Shown piece after piece: positions 8,598 to 15,855 of a stretch of 64,000 nt of DNA. Position 1 is the stretch's first letter. Every line of letters begins with the position of its first letter. The notes under the pieces were generated by a model. It ran no database searches. It was not told where the DNA came from and saw nothing but the letters and a program-made list of their open reading frames with translations. The stretch comes from JBBRHQ01 sp963725315 (lineage in GTDB: Bacteria; Actinomycetota; Thermoleophilia; Solirubrobacterales; 70-9), in contig CAVRYA010000001.1 of the NCBI GenBank assembly GCA_963725315.1, positions 186,001 to 250,000 of the forward strand, given 5' to 3'. Both the position numbers and the translations under genes were made by a program.

Positions 8598-9126
8598 CGA
8601 CGGCGGGCCGCTGGTCTGCCCGCGCTGCGCGATCTCCTATCCGCTCTCGGAGCGCTTCTGCCCCAACTGCGAGATGCCGCTGGTCTACGCCGGGACGCAG
8701 GGCGAGGGCCCGGTCACCGAGACCCACGAGCGCCTGCGCAAGATCAAGCCCCAGTACACGCGAGGCGAGCCGGTCAAGGTCGGCTTCGCCCGCAACCAGG
8801 CCGAGGCCGAGCTGATCCAGGGGCTGCTGCTGGAGGAGGGCATCCCCAGCTTCCTTCGCCGCAGCGCCGGCTTCGACGTCCCCGACTTCCTCGCCGCCGG
8901 GCCGCGTGACGTGCTCGTGCCCGAGGCCGGAGCCGAGAGGGCGCGCGAGCTGCTCGCCGGGACCGAGATCGAGGGCGAGGCGGGCGTCGAGTCGGAGCTC
9001 GAGGGCGAGGCGGCGCTGAGGGCGGCCGGTACCGCCCCAAGCCCGGCCCGCCTCGCGGCGTGGATCCTGCTGGCGCTCCTGGTCGCCGCGGCGATCGTCG
9101 GCCTGCTCTACCGGCTCACGGTCTGA
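8572..9126 (+). CDS. zinc-ribbon protein with DUF2007-like domain and C-terminal membrane anchor
   Basis: 184 residues; ATG at 8572 overlaps the mec stop by 26 bases. Two CPxC pairs (CPRC, CPNC) near residues 16-34 form a zinc ribbon. Then FARNQAEAELIQGLLLEEGIPSF and DVLVPEAGAERARELL resemble DUF2007 signal-transducing domains. A single transmembrane helix (AWILLALLVAAAIVGLLYRL) ends the chain. Unknown function; the overlap suggests co-expression with cysteine synthesis. Confidence 0.75.
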   Translation: MPGSWSAASDGGPLVCPRCAISYPLSERFCPNCEMPLVYAGTQGEGPVTETHERLRKIKPQYTRGEPVKVGFARNQAEAELIQGLLLEEGIPSFLRRSAGFDVPDFLAAGPRDVLVPEAGAERARELLAGTEIEGEAGVESELEGEAALRAAGTAPSPARLAAWILLALLVAAAIVGLLYRLTV

Positions 9127-9155
9127 CCGGGCGCGGCCCTCGCCTCCGCAACAGC

Positions 9156-9206
9156 CGTCGAGTGGACGATTTCAGCAGATAGGGAGAGGATTTCGTCCAC
9201 TCGACG
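9156..9206. repeat. 51-bp palindromic intergenic element, copy A
   Basis: Left arm CGTCGAGTGGACGA and right arm TCGTCCACTCGACG are perfectly complementary 14-mers around a 23-base spacer. A second element with the same arm and spacer lengths and closely related arms lies at 46408-46458. Here it sits between convergent genes, just before a strong GC hairpin. Confidence 0.75.
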
Positions 9207-9227
9207 TCCCTGGCCCCCGCGCACAAT

Positions 9228-9259
9228 GAGGACGGGCCGCCCTGGGGCGGCCCGTCCTC
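9228..9259. terminator. strong GC hairpin terminator between convergent genes
   Basis: A perfect 14-bp stem, GAGGACGGGCCGCC (9228-9241) with GGCGGCCCGTCCTC (9246-9259), encloses the 4-base loop CTGG. It lies between the 3' ends of the zinc-ribbon gene and htpX, so it can serve both strands. No T-tract on either side. Confidence 0.65.
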
Positions 9260-9292
9260 GAGTCAGCCGAGGGCGTCCCTTTGGAAGCGACC

Positions 9293-10153
9293 TCAGCCGA
9301 GGCTGGGGCGCATCTGGCGCAGGCGCCGCACCCGCTCCTCGATCGGGGGGTGGGTCGAGAAGAGGCCGGCCAGGCCCTTGCTCGAGAACGGCTTGACGAT
9401 GTAGAGCGGCTCGGCGGCCTGGTTGACCTTCATCGGTATCGCCTTCGCCCCCTCCTCGAGGCGCAGCAGGGCGCTGGCCAGCGACTCGGGGTTGCCGCAG
9501 ATCTCGGCACCGCCGGCGTCGGCGGCGAACTCGCGCTGGCGCGAGATCGAGAGCTGGATGATCGTCGCCGCAATCGGCGCCAGCAGGACCAGCGCCAGGG
9601 ACGCGAGCAGGCCCACCGGCGACTCGTCATCGCCGCCGAACCAAAGCAGCGCGTAGCCGAGGTAGGTGATGCAGGCGCCGATCGTCGCCGCGACCGACTG
9701 GATCAGGATGTCGCGGTGCTTGACATGGGCGAGCTCGTGGGCGAGCACGCCGCGCAACTCGTCCTCGGAGAGCAGCTGGGTGATCCCGCGGGTCACCGCC
9801 ACCGCCGAGTGCTTGGGGCTGCGCCCCGTGGCAAAGGCGTTGGGCTGGTCCTGGGGGATCATGTAGAGGCGCGGCATCGGGAGGCCTGCCCGCGTCGTCA
9901 GCTCCCGGACGATCTGGTAGAGCCGCGGCGCCTCGGACTCATCGATCGGCTTGGCGCCGCTCATCTTCAGCGCCAGCTTGTCGCTGAAGAAGTAGGAGCC
10001 GAAGTTCATCAGCACGGCCAAGCCGAGGAAGAGCAGCGCCGTCTGGGAGCCGCCGATCGCGAAGCCGATCGCGACCAGCAGGCCCGAGAGGGTCGCCAGC
10101 AGGATCGTCGTCCGCAGGGTTGCTCCGAAAGTTGATTGCTTGGTTGTGGTCAT
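9293..10153 (-). CDS. htpX: membrane zinc metalloprotease HtpX (M48)
   Basis: 286 residues. Two N-terminal membrane helices, the HEXXH motif in VLAHELAHVKHRD (139-143), two further hydrophobic segments, and the third zinc ligand in SRQREFAAD. The C-terminal STHPPIEERVRRL is the usual HtpX ending. The family degrades misfolded membrane proteins at the cytoplasmic face, often under envelope stress. It is divergent from the sensor kinase at 10315. Confidence 0.95.
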   Translation of the reverse strand: MTTTKQSTFGATLRTTILLATLSGLLVAIGFAIGGSQTALLFLGLAVLMNFGSYFFSDKLALKMSGAKPIDESEAPRLYQIVRELTTRAGLPMPRLYMIPQDQPNAFATGRSPKHSAVAVTRGITQLLSEDELRGVLAHELAHVKHRDILIQSVAATIGACITYLGYALLWFGGDDESPVGLLASLALVLLAPIAATIIQLSISRQREFAADAGGAEICGNPESLASALLRLEEGAKAIPMKVNQAAEPLYIVKPFSSKGLAGLFSTHPPIEERVRRLRQMRPSLG

Positions 10154-10314
10154 GAGGGTCTCTTGCTCCTGGTTCCGAAAGCGTTGGTAGCCATGGATAC
10201 GCCGACATTGTGGCTTCCGGGGCGGAGTTTGACCATAGGTGGATTCCCCTAAAGCCCGTCCGGGCGCCCCCCAACCCCGATCGGGGCGCCGTGGCGCGCC
10301 TCTACGCTTGGCGG

Positions 10315-11271
10315 GTGCGACGACGCGCCCTCTTCACCCAGGTGATCGCGCTCAACGCCGTCCTCGTCTGCCTCGCCGCGCTGCTGGCGGCGACGCTGGC
10401 CGGCCTCGAGCTCTCCGAGGCGGGCAAGGTGATCCTGGTGGTCGTCGCCGCAGGCGGGCTCAGCCTGATCGTCAACCTGACGGTGCTCCGGGCCCGCTTC
10501 GCGCCGCTCGAGCACCTGATCGAGGAGATGGAGAGGGTCGACCTGAGCCGGCCCGGATCGAACCTGCCGCCCTCGATCGACGGCCGCGGCGAGACCGAGG
10601 AGGTGGAGCGGATCGAGCTCGCCTTCATCCGCATGATGCGGCGGCTGGAGGCCGAGCGCCGGCGCGCCGGCAGCGCCGCCCTGCGCGCCCAGGAGGAGGA
10701 GCGCGCCAGGGTCGCCCGCGACCTCCACGACGAGGTCAACCAGTCGCTGACCGGCGTCCTGTTGCGCCTCGAGGCCGCCCGCGAGACGGCGCCACCTCAG
10801 CTCGAGGCGGAGCTCTCCGAGACCAAGGCGCTCGCCAACCAGGCGATGCAGGAGCTGCTCTCCCTGGCCCGCCAGCTGCGGCCGACCGCGCTCGACGACC
10901 TCGGCCTGAAGGCGGCGATCGCCGGGCAGGTCGACCAGATCGGCGAGGCCGAGGTCCGGTCATCGTTCTCGGCGGAAGGGGACTTCTCGGACCTCCCCGA
11001 CGATGTCCAGCTGGTCGTCTACCGGGTTGCCCAGGAGGCGCTCTCCAACGTCGCCCGCCACAGCGGCGCCTCGCGGGTCGAGGTGAAGCTGCGAAGGGCC
11101 GGCACCGGGGTCGAGCTGGAGGTATCCGATGACGGCGCCGGCTTCTCCTTCTCCGAGGCGGAGGGAGGCCTCGGGCTCCCCGGGATGCGGGAGCGGGCGC
11201 TGCTGGTCGATGGCGAGGTCGTGATCGAGTCGGGGCCCGGCCGCGGCACCACGATGCGGCTGACCGTCTAG
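10315..11271 (+). CDS. NarL/LiaS-type sensor histidine kinase
   Basis: About 318 residues from GTG 10315 (GTG 10291 and a distal ATG at 10210 are in the same frame). Two membrane helices near the N-terminus, a HAMP-like linker (FAPLEHLIEEMERVDLS), the HisKA_3 phosphoacceptor box (ARDLHDEVNQSLTG) and an HATPase region with N-box VAQEALSNVARHS and G-box DDGAGF, GGLGLPGMRERA. The sensor loop is very short, so it probably senses the membrane or an intracellular state. Its partner is the regulator at 11549, with a small opposite-strand gene in between. Confidence 0.92.
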   Translation: MRRRALFTQVIALNAVLVCLAALLAATLAGLELSEAGKVILVVVAAGGLSLIVNLTVLRARFAPLEHLIEEMERVDLSRPGSNLPPSIDGRGETEEVERIELAFIRMMRRLEAERRRAGSAALRAQEEERARVARDLHDEVNQSLTGVLLRLEAARETAPPQLEAELSETKALANQAMQELLSLARQLRPTALDDLGLKAAIAGQVDQIGEAEVRSSFSAEGDFSDLPDDVQLVVYRVAQEALSNVARHSGASRVEVKLRRAGTGVELEVSDDGAGFSFSEAEGGLGLPGMRERALLVDGEVVIESGPGRGTTMRLTV

Positions 11272-11531
11272 GGCGGCGCCGGGAGGCTCTCGCAGGCGTC
11301 CTTGGAGAGCGAGAGGAGGACGCCCTTCTCGCCGATCTCGGCGATCACCTCGGCGGCCGCGAAGCGCCGGTGCCCGACCCCGAGCCGGGGCGAGATCGCG
11401 ATTCCCTCGAAGATGTCCTGCTCGACGGCGGCGACGACCTCGGCCACCGTCCCCACCTGCTCGCCCCCCGCCGCGAAGACCGCGATCCCCTGCTCGAGGG
11501 TCAGGTACGAGGCCGGGTCGCCGAGCTCCAT
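11268..11531 (-). CDS. small PRC-barrel/DUF2171-like protein
   Basis: 87 residues on the strand opposite to its neighbours, between the kinase and its response regulator. LEQGIAVFAAGGEQVGTVAEVV and a following DIFEGIAIS look like a PRC-barrel or DUF2171-type beta-barrel that binds partners in the cytoplasm. The stop overlaps the kinase stop by 4 bases. Unknown role; its placement suggests a link with the two-component pair. Confidence 0.7.
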   Translation of the reverse strand: MELGDPASYLTLEQGIAVFAAGGEQVGTVAEVVAAVEQDIFEGIAISPRLGVGHRRFAAAEVIAEIGEKGVLLSLSKDACESLPAPP

Positions 11532-11548
11532 GCTGCGAGCATAAGGGG

Positions 11549-12178
11549 ATGCGCGTGATCATCGCCGACGACCACGGGATCGTCCGCTCGGGCCTCCGCC
11601 TGCTGCTCGAGCGCCAGGGGGACATCGAGGTGGTGGGCGAGGCCGCCGACGGGGCCGAGGCGCGCGAGGTGGCGGTGCGCGAGCGCCCCGACCTGGCGAT
11701 CCTCGACGTGCGCATGCCGAAGCTGACCGGGCTGCAGGCGACCCGCGAGATCAAGCAGCAGGCGCCCGAGGTGGCGATCCTGATCCTCTCGATGCACGAC
11801 GACGAGCGCTACCTGTTCGAGGCACTGAAGGCCGGGGCGGCCGGATACGTGCTGAAGGCCCAGGCCGACACCGACCTGCTCGATGCGGTGCGGGCGGTCG
11901 AGCGCGGCGAGCCGTTCCTCACCCCCGAGGCGCAGCGGGCGCTGATCAAGGACATGCTCGAGCGCGGCCCCGACGGCGCCGATCCGCTCACCCCCCGCGA
12001 GGAGGAGATCGTCAAGCTCGTCGCCGAGGCGAACACCACCCGGCAGATCGCCGAGATCCTCCACCTCTCCGAGAAGACGGTCGAGAACCACCGCGCCAAC
12101 GCGATGCGCAAGCTGGGGATGCGCGACCGGGTCGAGCTGGTCCGTTACGCGATCCGCCGGGGGCTGATCGAGCCGTGA
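11549..12178 (+). CDS. NarL/FixJ-family response regulator
   Basis: 209 residues. Receiver domain with acidic pair at the N-terminus (IIADDHGIVRSGL), phospho-acceptor Asp in LAILDVRMP, and Lys in YVLKAQ. LuxR-type helix-turn-helix at the C-terminus (LTPREEEIVKLVAEANTTRQ, IAEILHLSEKTVENHRANAM). Partner of the kinase at 10315. The stop overlaps the start of the GNAT gene, so the two are co-transcribed. Confidence 0.94.
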   Translation: MRVIIADDHGIVRSGLRLLLERQGDIEVVGEAADGAEAREVAVRERPDLAILDVRMPKLTGLQATREIKQQAPEVAILILSMHDDERYLFEALKAGAAGYVLKAQADTDLLDAVRAVERGEPFLTPEAQRALIKDMLERGPDGADPLTPREEEIVKLVAEANTTRQIAEILHLSEKTVENHRANAMRKLGMRDRVELVRYAIRRGLIEP

Positions 12179-12822
12179 GCGAGCTGGTTGCCGTCGGCGA
12201 GGGCCGGGAGGTGCTGATCCGGCCGATCTCCCCTGACGACAGGGCGGAGCTCTCGGCGGCCTTCGAGCGGCTCAGCCCCGAGTCGCGCTACCGGCGCTTC
12301 TTCGCTCCACTGGAGCGGCTCACCGCCAGCGACCTCGCCTACCTGACCGAGGTCGACCACCACGACCACGAGGCGGTGGTCGCCGTCGAGCCCGGCAGCG
12401 AGCGGATCGTCGGGGTCGCCCGCTACGTCCGCGACGAGGACCCCGCGGAGGCCGAGGTCGCGGTGGTCGTCGCCGATCCCTGGCAGGGCCTCGGGGTCGG
12501 CTCGGCCCTGCTGGAGCGGCTGGTCGAGCGGGCCCGCGAGGAGGACATCCGCCAGTTCATCGCGATCGTGCTCAGCGACAACGCCGACGCCCTGGAGCTG
12601 TTCCGCAGCCTCGCCCCCGACACGTCGTGGATCCGCCGCAGCAGCTTCGGGCAGAGCGAACTGCTGATCGAGCTGCCGGAGGCCGGCGAACTGGCCGGAT
12701 CGCGCCTCGGCCGCGTCCTGGCCGCCGTCGCCCGCGAGGGCCACCGGGTCAACCCGTGGACGGTGCTGCGCCGGGCGATCCGGCGGCGGCCGACCGAGGA
12801 GATGAAGCTGCCGGAGGGATAA
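12175..12822 (+). CDS. GNAT-family N-acetyltransferase
   Basis: 215 residues starting at the GTG that overlaps the regulator stop. IRPISPDDRAELSAAFERLSPESRYRRFF is the common N-terminus of acetyltransferases of the Pat type, followed by the acetyl-CoA pocket (VAVVVADPWQGLGVGSALLERLVERA). The C-terminal ~50 residues are basic. Substrate unknown; similar domains acetylate proteins, including acyl-CoA synthetases. Confidence 0.85.
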   Translation: MSELVAVGEGREVLIRPISPDDRAELSAAFERLSPESRYRRFFAPLERLTASDLAYLTEVDHHDHEAVVAVEPGSERIVGVARYVRDEDPAEAEVAVVVADPWQGLGVGSALLERLVERAREEDIRQFIAIVLSDNADALELFRSLAPDTSWIRRSSFGQSELLIELPEAGELAGSRLGRVLAAVAREGHRVNPWTVLRRAIRRRPTEEMKLPEG

Positions 12823-12843
12823 CCGACCGTTTCGCTAGGATTT

Positions 12844-13320
12844 ATGGCGATGCTGTTCTCGACCAAAGCCGAGTACGGAGTGCGCCTGATGGTCGAGCTG
12901 GGCCGCCAACCCGGCTCCGAGCCGGTCTCGCTGAGCGCGGTCGCCGAAGCCGAGCGCCTGCCGCTCTCCTACCTCGAGCACCTGGTCGCGAAGCTACGCA
13001 AGGCGGGCCTGGTGACGTCCACCCGGGGCGCCCACGGCGGCTACAGCCTGGCCAGGCCGGCGTCGGAGATCACCATGGACGAGGTGGTCGAGGCGCTGGA
13101 GGGCCAGATCGCCCCGATGGAGTGCTTCCACGAGCTTCCCGAGGGAAAGGTGCTGTGCTCGCACGAGAGCGACGGCGACCACGCCTGCGCGACCAAGCTT
13201 CTGTGGACAAGGGTCCAGGGCGGCGTCAACCGTGCCCTGGCGAAGACGACGCTGGCCGAGCTGGTCGAGTTCGGCGCCCCCGCTGCCCGCAGCGAAGAGA
13301 CCGTCGGCAGCGCCGTCTAG
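12844..13320 (+). CDS. Rrf2/IscR-family regulator of the Suf genes
   Basis: 158 residues from ATG 12844 (12850 is an alternative start). Winged helix LFSTKAEYGVRLMVEL, LPLSYLEHLVAKLRKAGLV and the wing RGAHGGYSLARP. Three cysteines (MECFH, VLCSH, HACAT) lie in the region where IscR holds its Fe-S cluster, so cluster sensing is likely. It sits 28 bases before sufC, consistent with control of Fe-S assembly. A TAGGAT box immediately before the start suggests a short or absent leader. Confidence 0.9.
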   Translation: MAMLFSTKAEYGVRLMVELGRQPGSEPVSLSAVAEAERLPLSYLEHLVAKLRKAGLVTSTRGAHGGYSLARPASEITMDEVVEALEGQIAPMECFHELPEGKVLCSHESDGDHACATKLLWTRVQGGVNRALAKTTLAELVEFGAPAARSEETVGSAV

Positions 13321-13348
13321 CCCCACCCCAACCCCAAAACGGAGACGA

Positions 13349-14114
13349 ATGGCTGACCTGGAGATAAGAGACCTGCACGTGAGCGTCGAGGAGCAAGGAG
13401 ATCCTCCGCGGCCTCGACCTCGACCTGGAGAAGGGCAAGGTGCACGCGCTGATGGGCCCCAACGGGTCCGGCAAGTCAACCCTGGCCAACGCGATCATGG
13501 GCCACCCGGCGCTCGAGGTCGACCGGGGCACGATCACCTTCAAGGGCGAGGACATCACCGGCGCGCAGCCCGACGAGCGCTCGCGCGCCGGGCTCTTCAT
13601 GGCCTTCCAGTACCCGGTGGCGATCCCGGGGGTCTCGGTCAGCAAGTACCTGCGGATGATCGTCAACGCCCGCCGCGAGGCCCACGGGGAGGAGCCGATC
13701 AAGATCAAGGATTTCGCCAGGCTCGCCCAGGAGGCGATGGAGCTGACCAACATCCCCAGGGACTTCTCCAGCCGCTACCTCAACGACGGCTTCTCCGGCG
13801 GCGAGAAGAAGCGGATGGAGATCCTCCAGCTAGCCCTGCTGCGCCCCGAGATCGCCGTCCTCGACGAGACCGACTCCGGCCTCGACATCGATGCCCTGCA
13901 AACCGTCGCCGAGGGGGTCAACCGCTTCACCGGCCCCGAGATGGGGGTGCTGATCATCACCCACTACCAGCGCATCCTGCACCTGGTCGAGCCCGACTTC
14001 GTCCACGTCATGTACGAGGGCAGGATCGTCAAGGAGGGCGGGCCCGAGCTCGTCTCCGTGCTCGAGGAGCGCGGCTACGGCTGGATCAAGGAGGAGGTCG
14101 AGGCGGCGGCCTGA
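13349..14114 (+). CDS. sufC: Fe-S assembly ATPase SufC, interrupted by one-base frameshift
   Basis: ATG 13349 after a GGAGA site gives MADLEIRDLHVSVEE, then the frame breaks at about 13396. Removing one A from the run in GAGCAAGGAG restores QEILRGLDLDLEKGKVHAL and joins Walker A GPNGSGKST. Downstream are SGGEKKRMEILQ (signature) and AVLDETDSGLDIDAL (Walker B with the SufC-type DETDSGLD). The corrected product is 254 residues, the usual SufC length. SufC forms the SufBC2D scaffold complex in the cytoplasm; sufB and sufD are 8 kb away. A translated product starting only at 13440 would lack the first strand, so that start is rejected. Confidence 0.93.
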
Positions 14115-14136
14115 GCGGCCCCCGCCCCGCTTCCCG

Positions 14137-15402
14137 ATGGAGCCGGCGGCAACAGGCACCCCCGCGGCCCCGGCGGCGCTCGACGTCGAGCGGGTCCGCG
14201 ACTCCTTCCCGGCGCTGGCGCGCAAGGTCCACGGCCACCCGCTGGCCTACCTCGACAGCGGCGCCAGCGCCCAGCGGGTCCTGGCCTCGATCCAGGCGGT
14301 GGACCGCTACGAGCGCCGCCATCACTCCAACGTCCACCGCGGCTCCCACACGCTCTCGGCCGAGGCGACCGCTGCCTACGAGGGGGCGAGGGCGACGGTC
14401 GCAGACCACCTGGGGGCGGCCGACCGGAGCGAGGTCGTCTTCGTCCGCAACGCGACCGAGGCGATCAACCTGGTCGCTCGCGCCTGGGGATCCGCCAACG
14501 TCGGCGAGGGCGACCGCATCCTGCTGACGGAGATGGAGCACCACTCCAACATCGTTCCCTGGCAGCAGCTCGCGGAGGCTCGCGGCGCCGGGATCGACTG
14601 GGCGCCGATCGGCGACGACGGCCTGCTCGACCTCGACTCCTTCGCAGCGCTGCTCGAGCGGGGGCCGAAGCTGGTCGCGGTCACCCACGTCTCCAACGTC
14701 CTGGGGACCGAGAACCCGGTCGCCGAGATCGCCCGCCTCGCCCACGACGCCGGGGCGCTGGTGCTGGTGGATGGCGCCCAGGCCGCCCCGAAGCTGCCGC
14801 TCGACGTCACCGCCCTGGGGATCGACTTCTACGCGCTGACCGGCCACAAGCTCTACGGGCCGACCGGCATCGGAGCGCTGTGGGGGCGGCTCGAGCTGCT
14901 GGATGCGATGCCGCCGTTCCTCGGCGGGGGCTCGATGATCCGCAAGGTCACCCGGGAGGGAACGACCTACGCCGATCCACCGGCGCGCTTCGAGGCCGGG
15001 ACGCCGGCGATCGCCCAGGCGATCGGGATGGCCGCAGCGCTGCGCTGGCTCGGCGGCCTCGGCATGGACGCCGTGCTCGCGCACGAGCGCGAGATCGCCG
15101 ACTACGCGCTCCAGAGCGTCGCCACGGTCCCGGGCCTGCGCGTCTTCGGCCCTCCCCGTTCGCCCGATCGCGTCGGGCCGGTCTCCTTCGAGATCGAGGG
15201 CGTCCACCCCCACGACGTCTCCGAGATCCTCGACCGCCACGGGATCGCGACGCGCGCCGGCCACCACTGCGCCCAGCCGCTGATGGACCGTCTCGGCGTC
15301 CCCGCGACCACCCGCGCCTCCTTCGCGGTCCACACCACCCGCGAGGAGATCGACCGCCTGGTCGAGGGGCTGCTCGACGTCCGCCGCGTCTTCAGGCTCT
15401 GA
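14137..15402 (+). CDS. sufS: cysteine desulfurase SufS
   Basis: 421 residues. PLP lysine in YALTGHKLYGPTGIG, and the SufS-type catalytic cysteine in ATRAGHHCAQPLM. Other markers are YLDSGASAQ near residue 35 and EMEHHSNIVPW. It supplies persulfide sulfur to SufU and the SufBCD scaffold. It lies 22 bases after sufC, so the two are an operon. Group II (SufS) by its length and by lacking the long IscS active-site loop. Confidence 0.94.
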   Translation: MEPAATGTPAAPAALDVERVRDSFPALARKVHGHPLAYLDSGASAQRVLASIQAVDRYERRHHSNVHRGSHTLSAEATAAYEGARATVADHLGAADRSEVVFVRNATEAINLVARAWGSANVGEGDRILLTEMEHHSNIVPWQQLAEARGAGIDWAPIGDDGLLDLDSFAALLERGPKLVAVTHVSNVLGTENPVAEIARLAHDAGALVLVDGAQAAPKLPLDVTALGIDFYALTGHKLYGPTGIGALWGRLELLDAMPPFLGGGSMIRKVTREGTTYADPPARFEAGTPAIAQAIGMAAALRWLGGLGMDAVLAHEREIADYALQSVATVPGLRVFGPPRSPDRVGPVSFEIEGVHPHDVSEILDRHGIATRAGHHCAQPLMDRLGVPATTRASFAVHTTREEIDRLVEGLLDVRRVFRL

Positions 15403-15415
15403 GGTCGCCCGCGAG

Positions 15416-15457
15416 AGTGCATCTTCCTCTCACCATGAGAGGGAAGTGAACATTCGG
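15416..15457. repeat. 42-bp hairpin-containing element, copy 1
   Basis: CTTCCTCTCA and TGAGAGGGAAG form an imperfect hairpin around CCA. A second element at 34432-34473 aligns over 42 positions without gaps at 28 identities, with the same CCTCTC/GAGAGG core and the same TGAA..TCGG tail. Both lie between convergent genes, so a bidirectional terminator role is plausible. Confidence 0.6.
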
Positions 15458-15471
15458 CAGCGGCGCCCGGG

Positions 15472-15855
15472 TCAGTCGACGGCGGCGAGCCGGGAGCGGT
15501 CGTCGCGGCAGACGAACCCCAACGCAGCGCTGGCGAAGCGCTTGACGCGAGCGTAGTAGGCGCCCGAGGAGAGCGGCCTGACCCTCACCTTCCAGGCTCC
15601 ATGGGCATCGCTTCGGTCGCTGCCCAGCAGCTTGTCGGGACCCCTGCGCACCCGGTACAGCCGGACCTTGCGATGGACGACGCAGACGGTCCCCGCGGAG
15701 TGGACCCGGCCATGGAAGGCGGGGGCCTTCTTGCTCAGGAAGAGGTTCGTCGAGTAGGTAGTACGCGCTCCGGAGGGCGCCGCCAGGGCGGCGAGCAGGG
15801 CGAGCGGTAGGAGGGCCGCCGCGAGGCGGGCCCGGCGCGATCTCGGCACGGTCAT
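15472..15855 (-). CDS. secreted hypothetical protein
   Basis: 127 residues with a clear signal peptide (RRARLAAALLPLALLAALAA, then PSGAR). The mature ~100 residues are basic and contain two cysteines (TVCVVHRKV and LGFVCRDD), possibly a disulfide. RKVRLYRVRRGPDKLLGSDR followed by SDAHGAWKVR and YYARVKRF looks like a small beta-sandwich of the carboxypeptidase-regulatory/Ig-like type. I do not recognise a family with certainty. It interrupts the sufS-sufU order on the opposite strand. Confidence 0.7.
   Translation of the reverse strand: MTVPRSRRARLAAALLPLALLAALAAPSGARTTYSTNLFLSKKAPAFHGRVHSAGTVCVVHRKVRLYRVRRGPDKLLGSDRSDAHGAWKVRVRPLSSGAYYARVKRFASAALGFVCRDDRSRLAAVD

Noticed and set aside
10275..10286. 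CCCCGATCGGGG palindrome before the NarL-type kinase
   Set aside because: Short and expected by chance in GC-rich DNA; no second copy or clear position relative to a promoter.
13349..13440. Programmed frameshift in sufC
   Set aside because: No convincing slippery site or following structure, and the same kind of extra base occurs in unrelated genes across the window.
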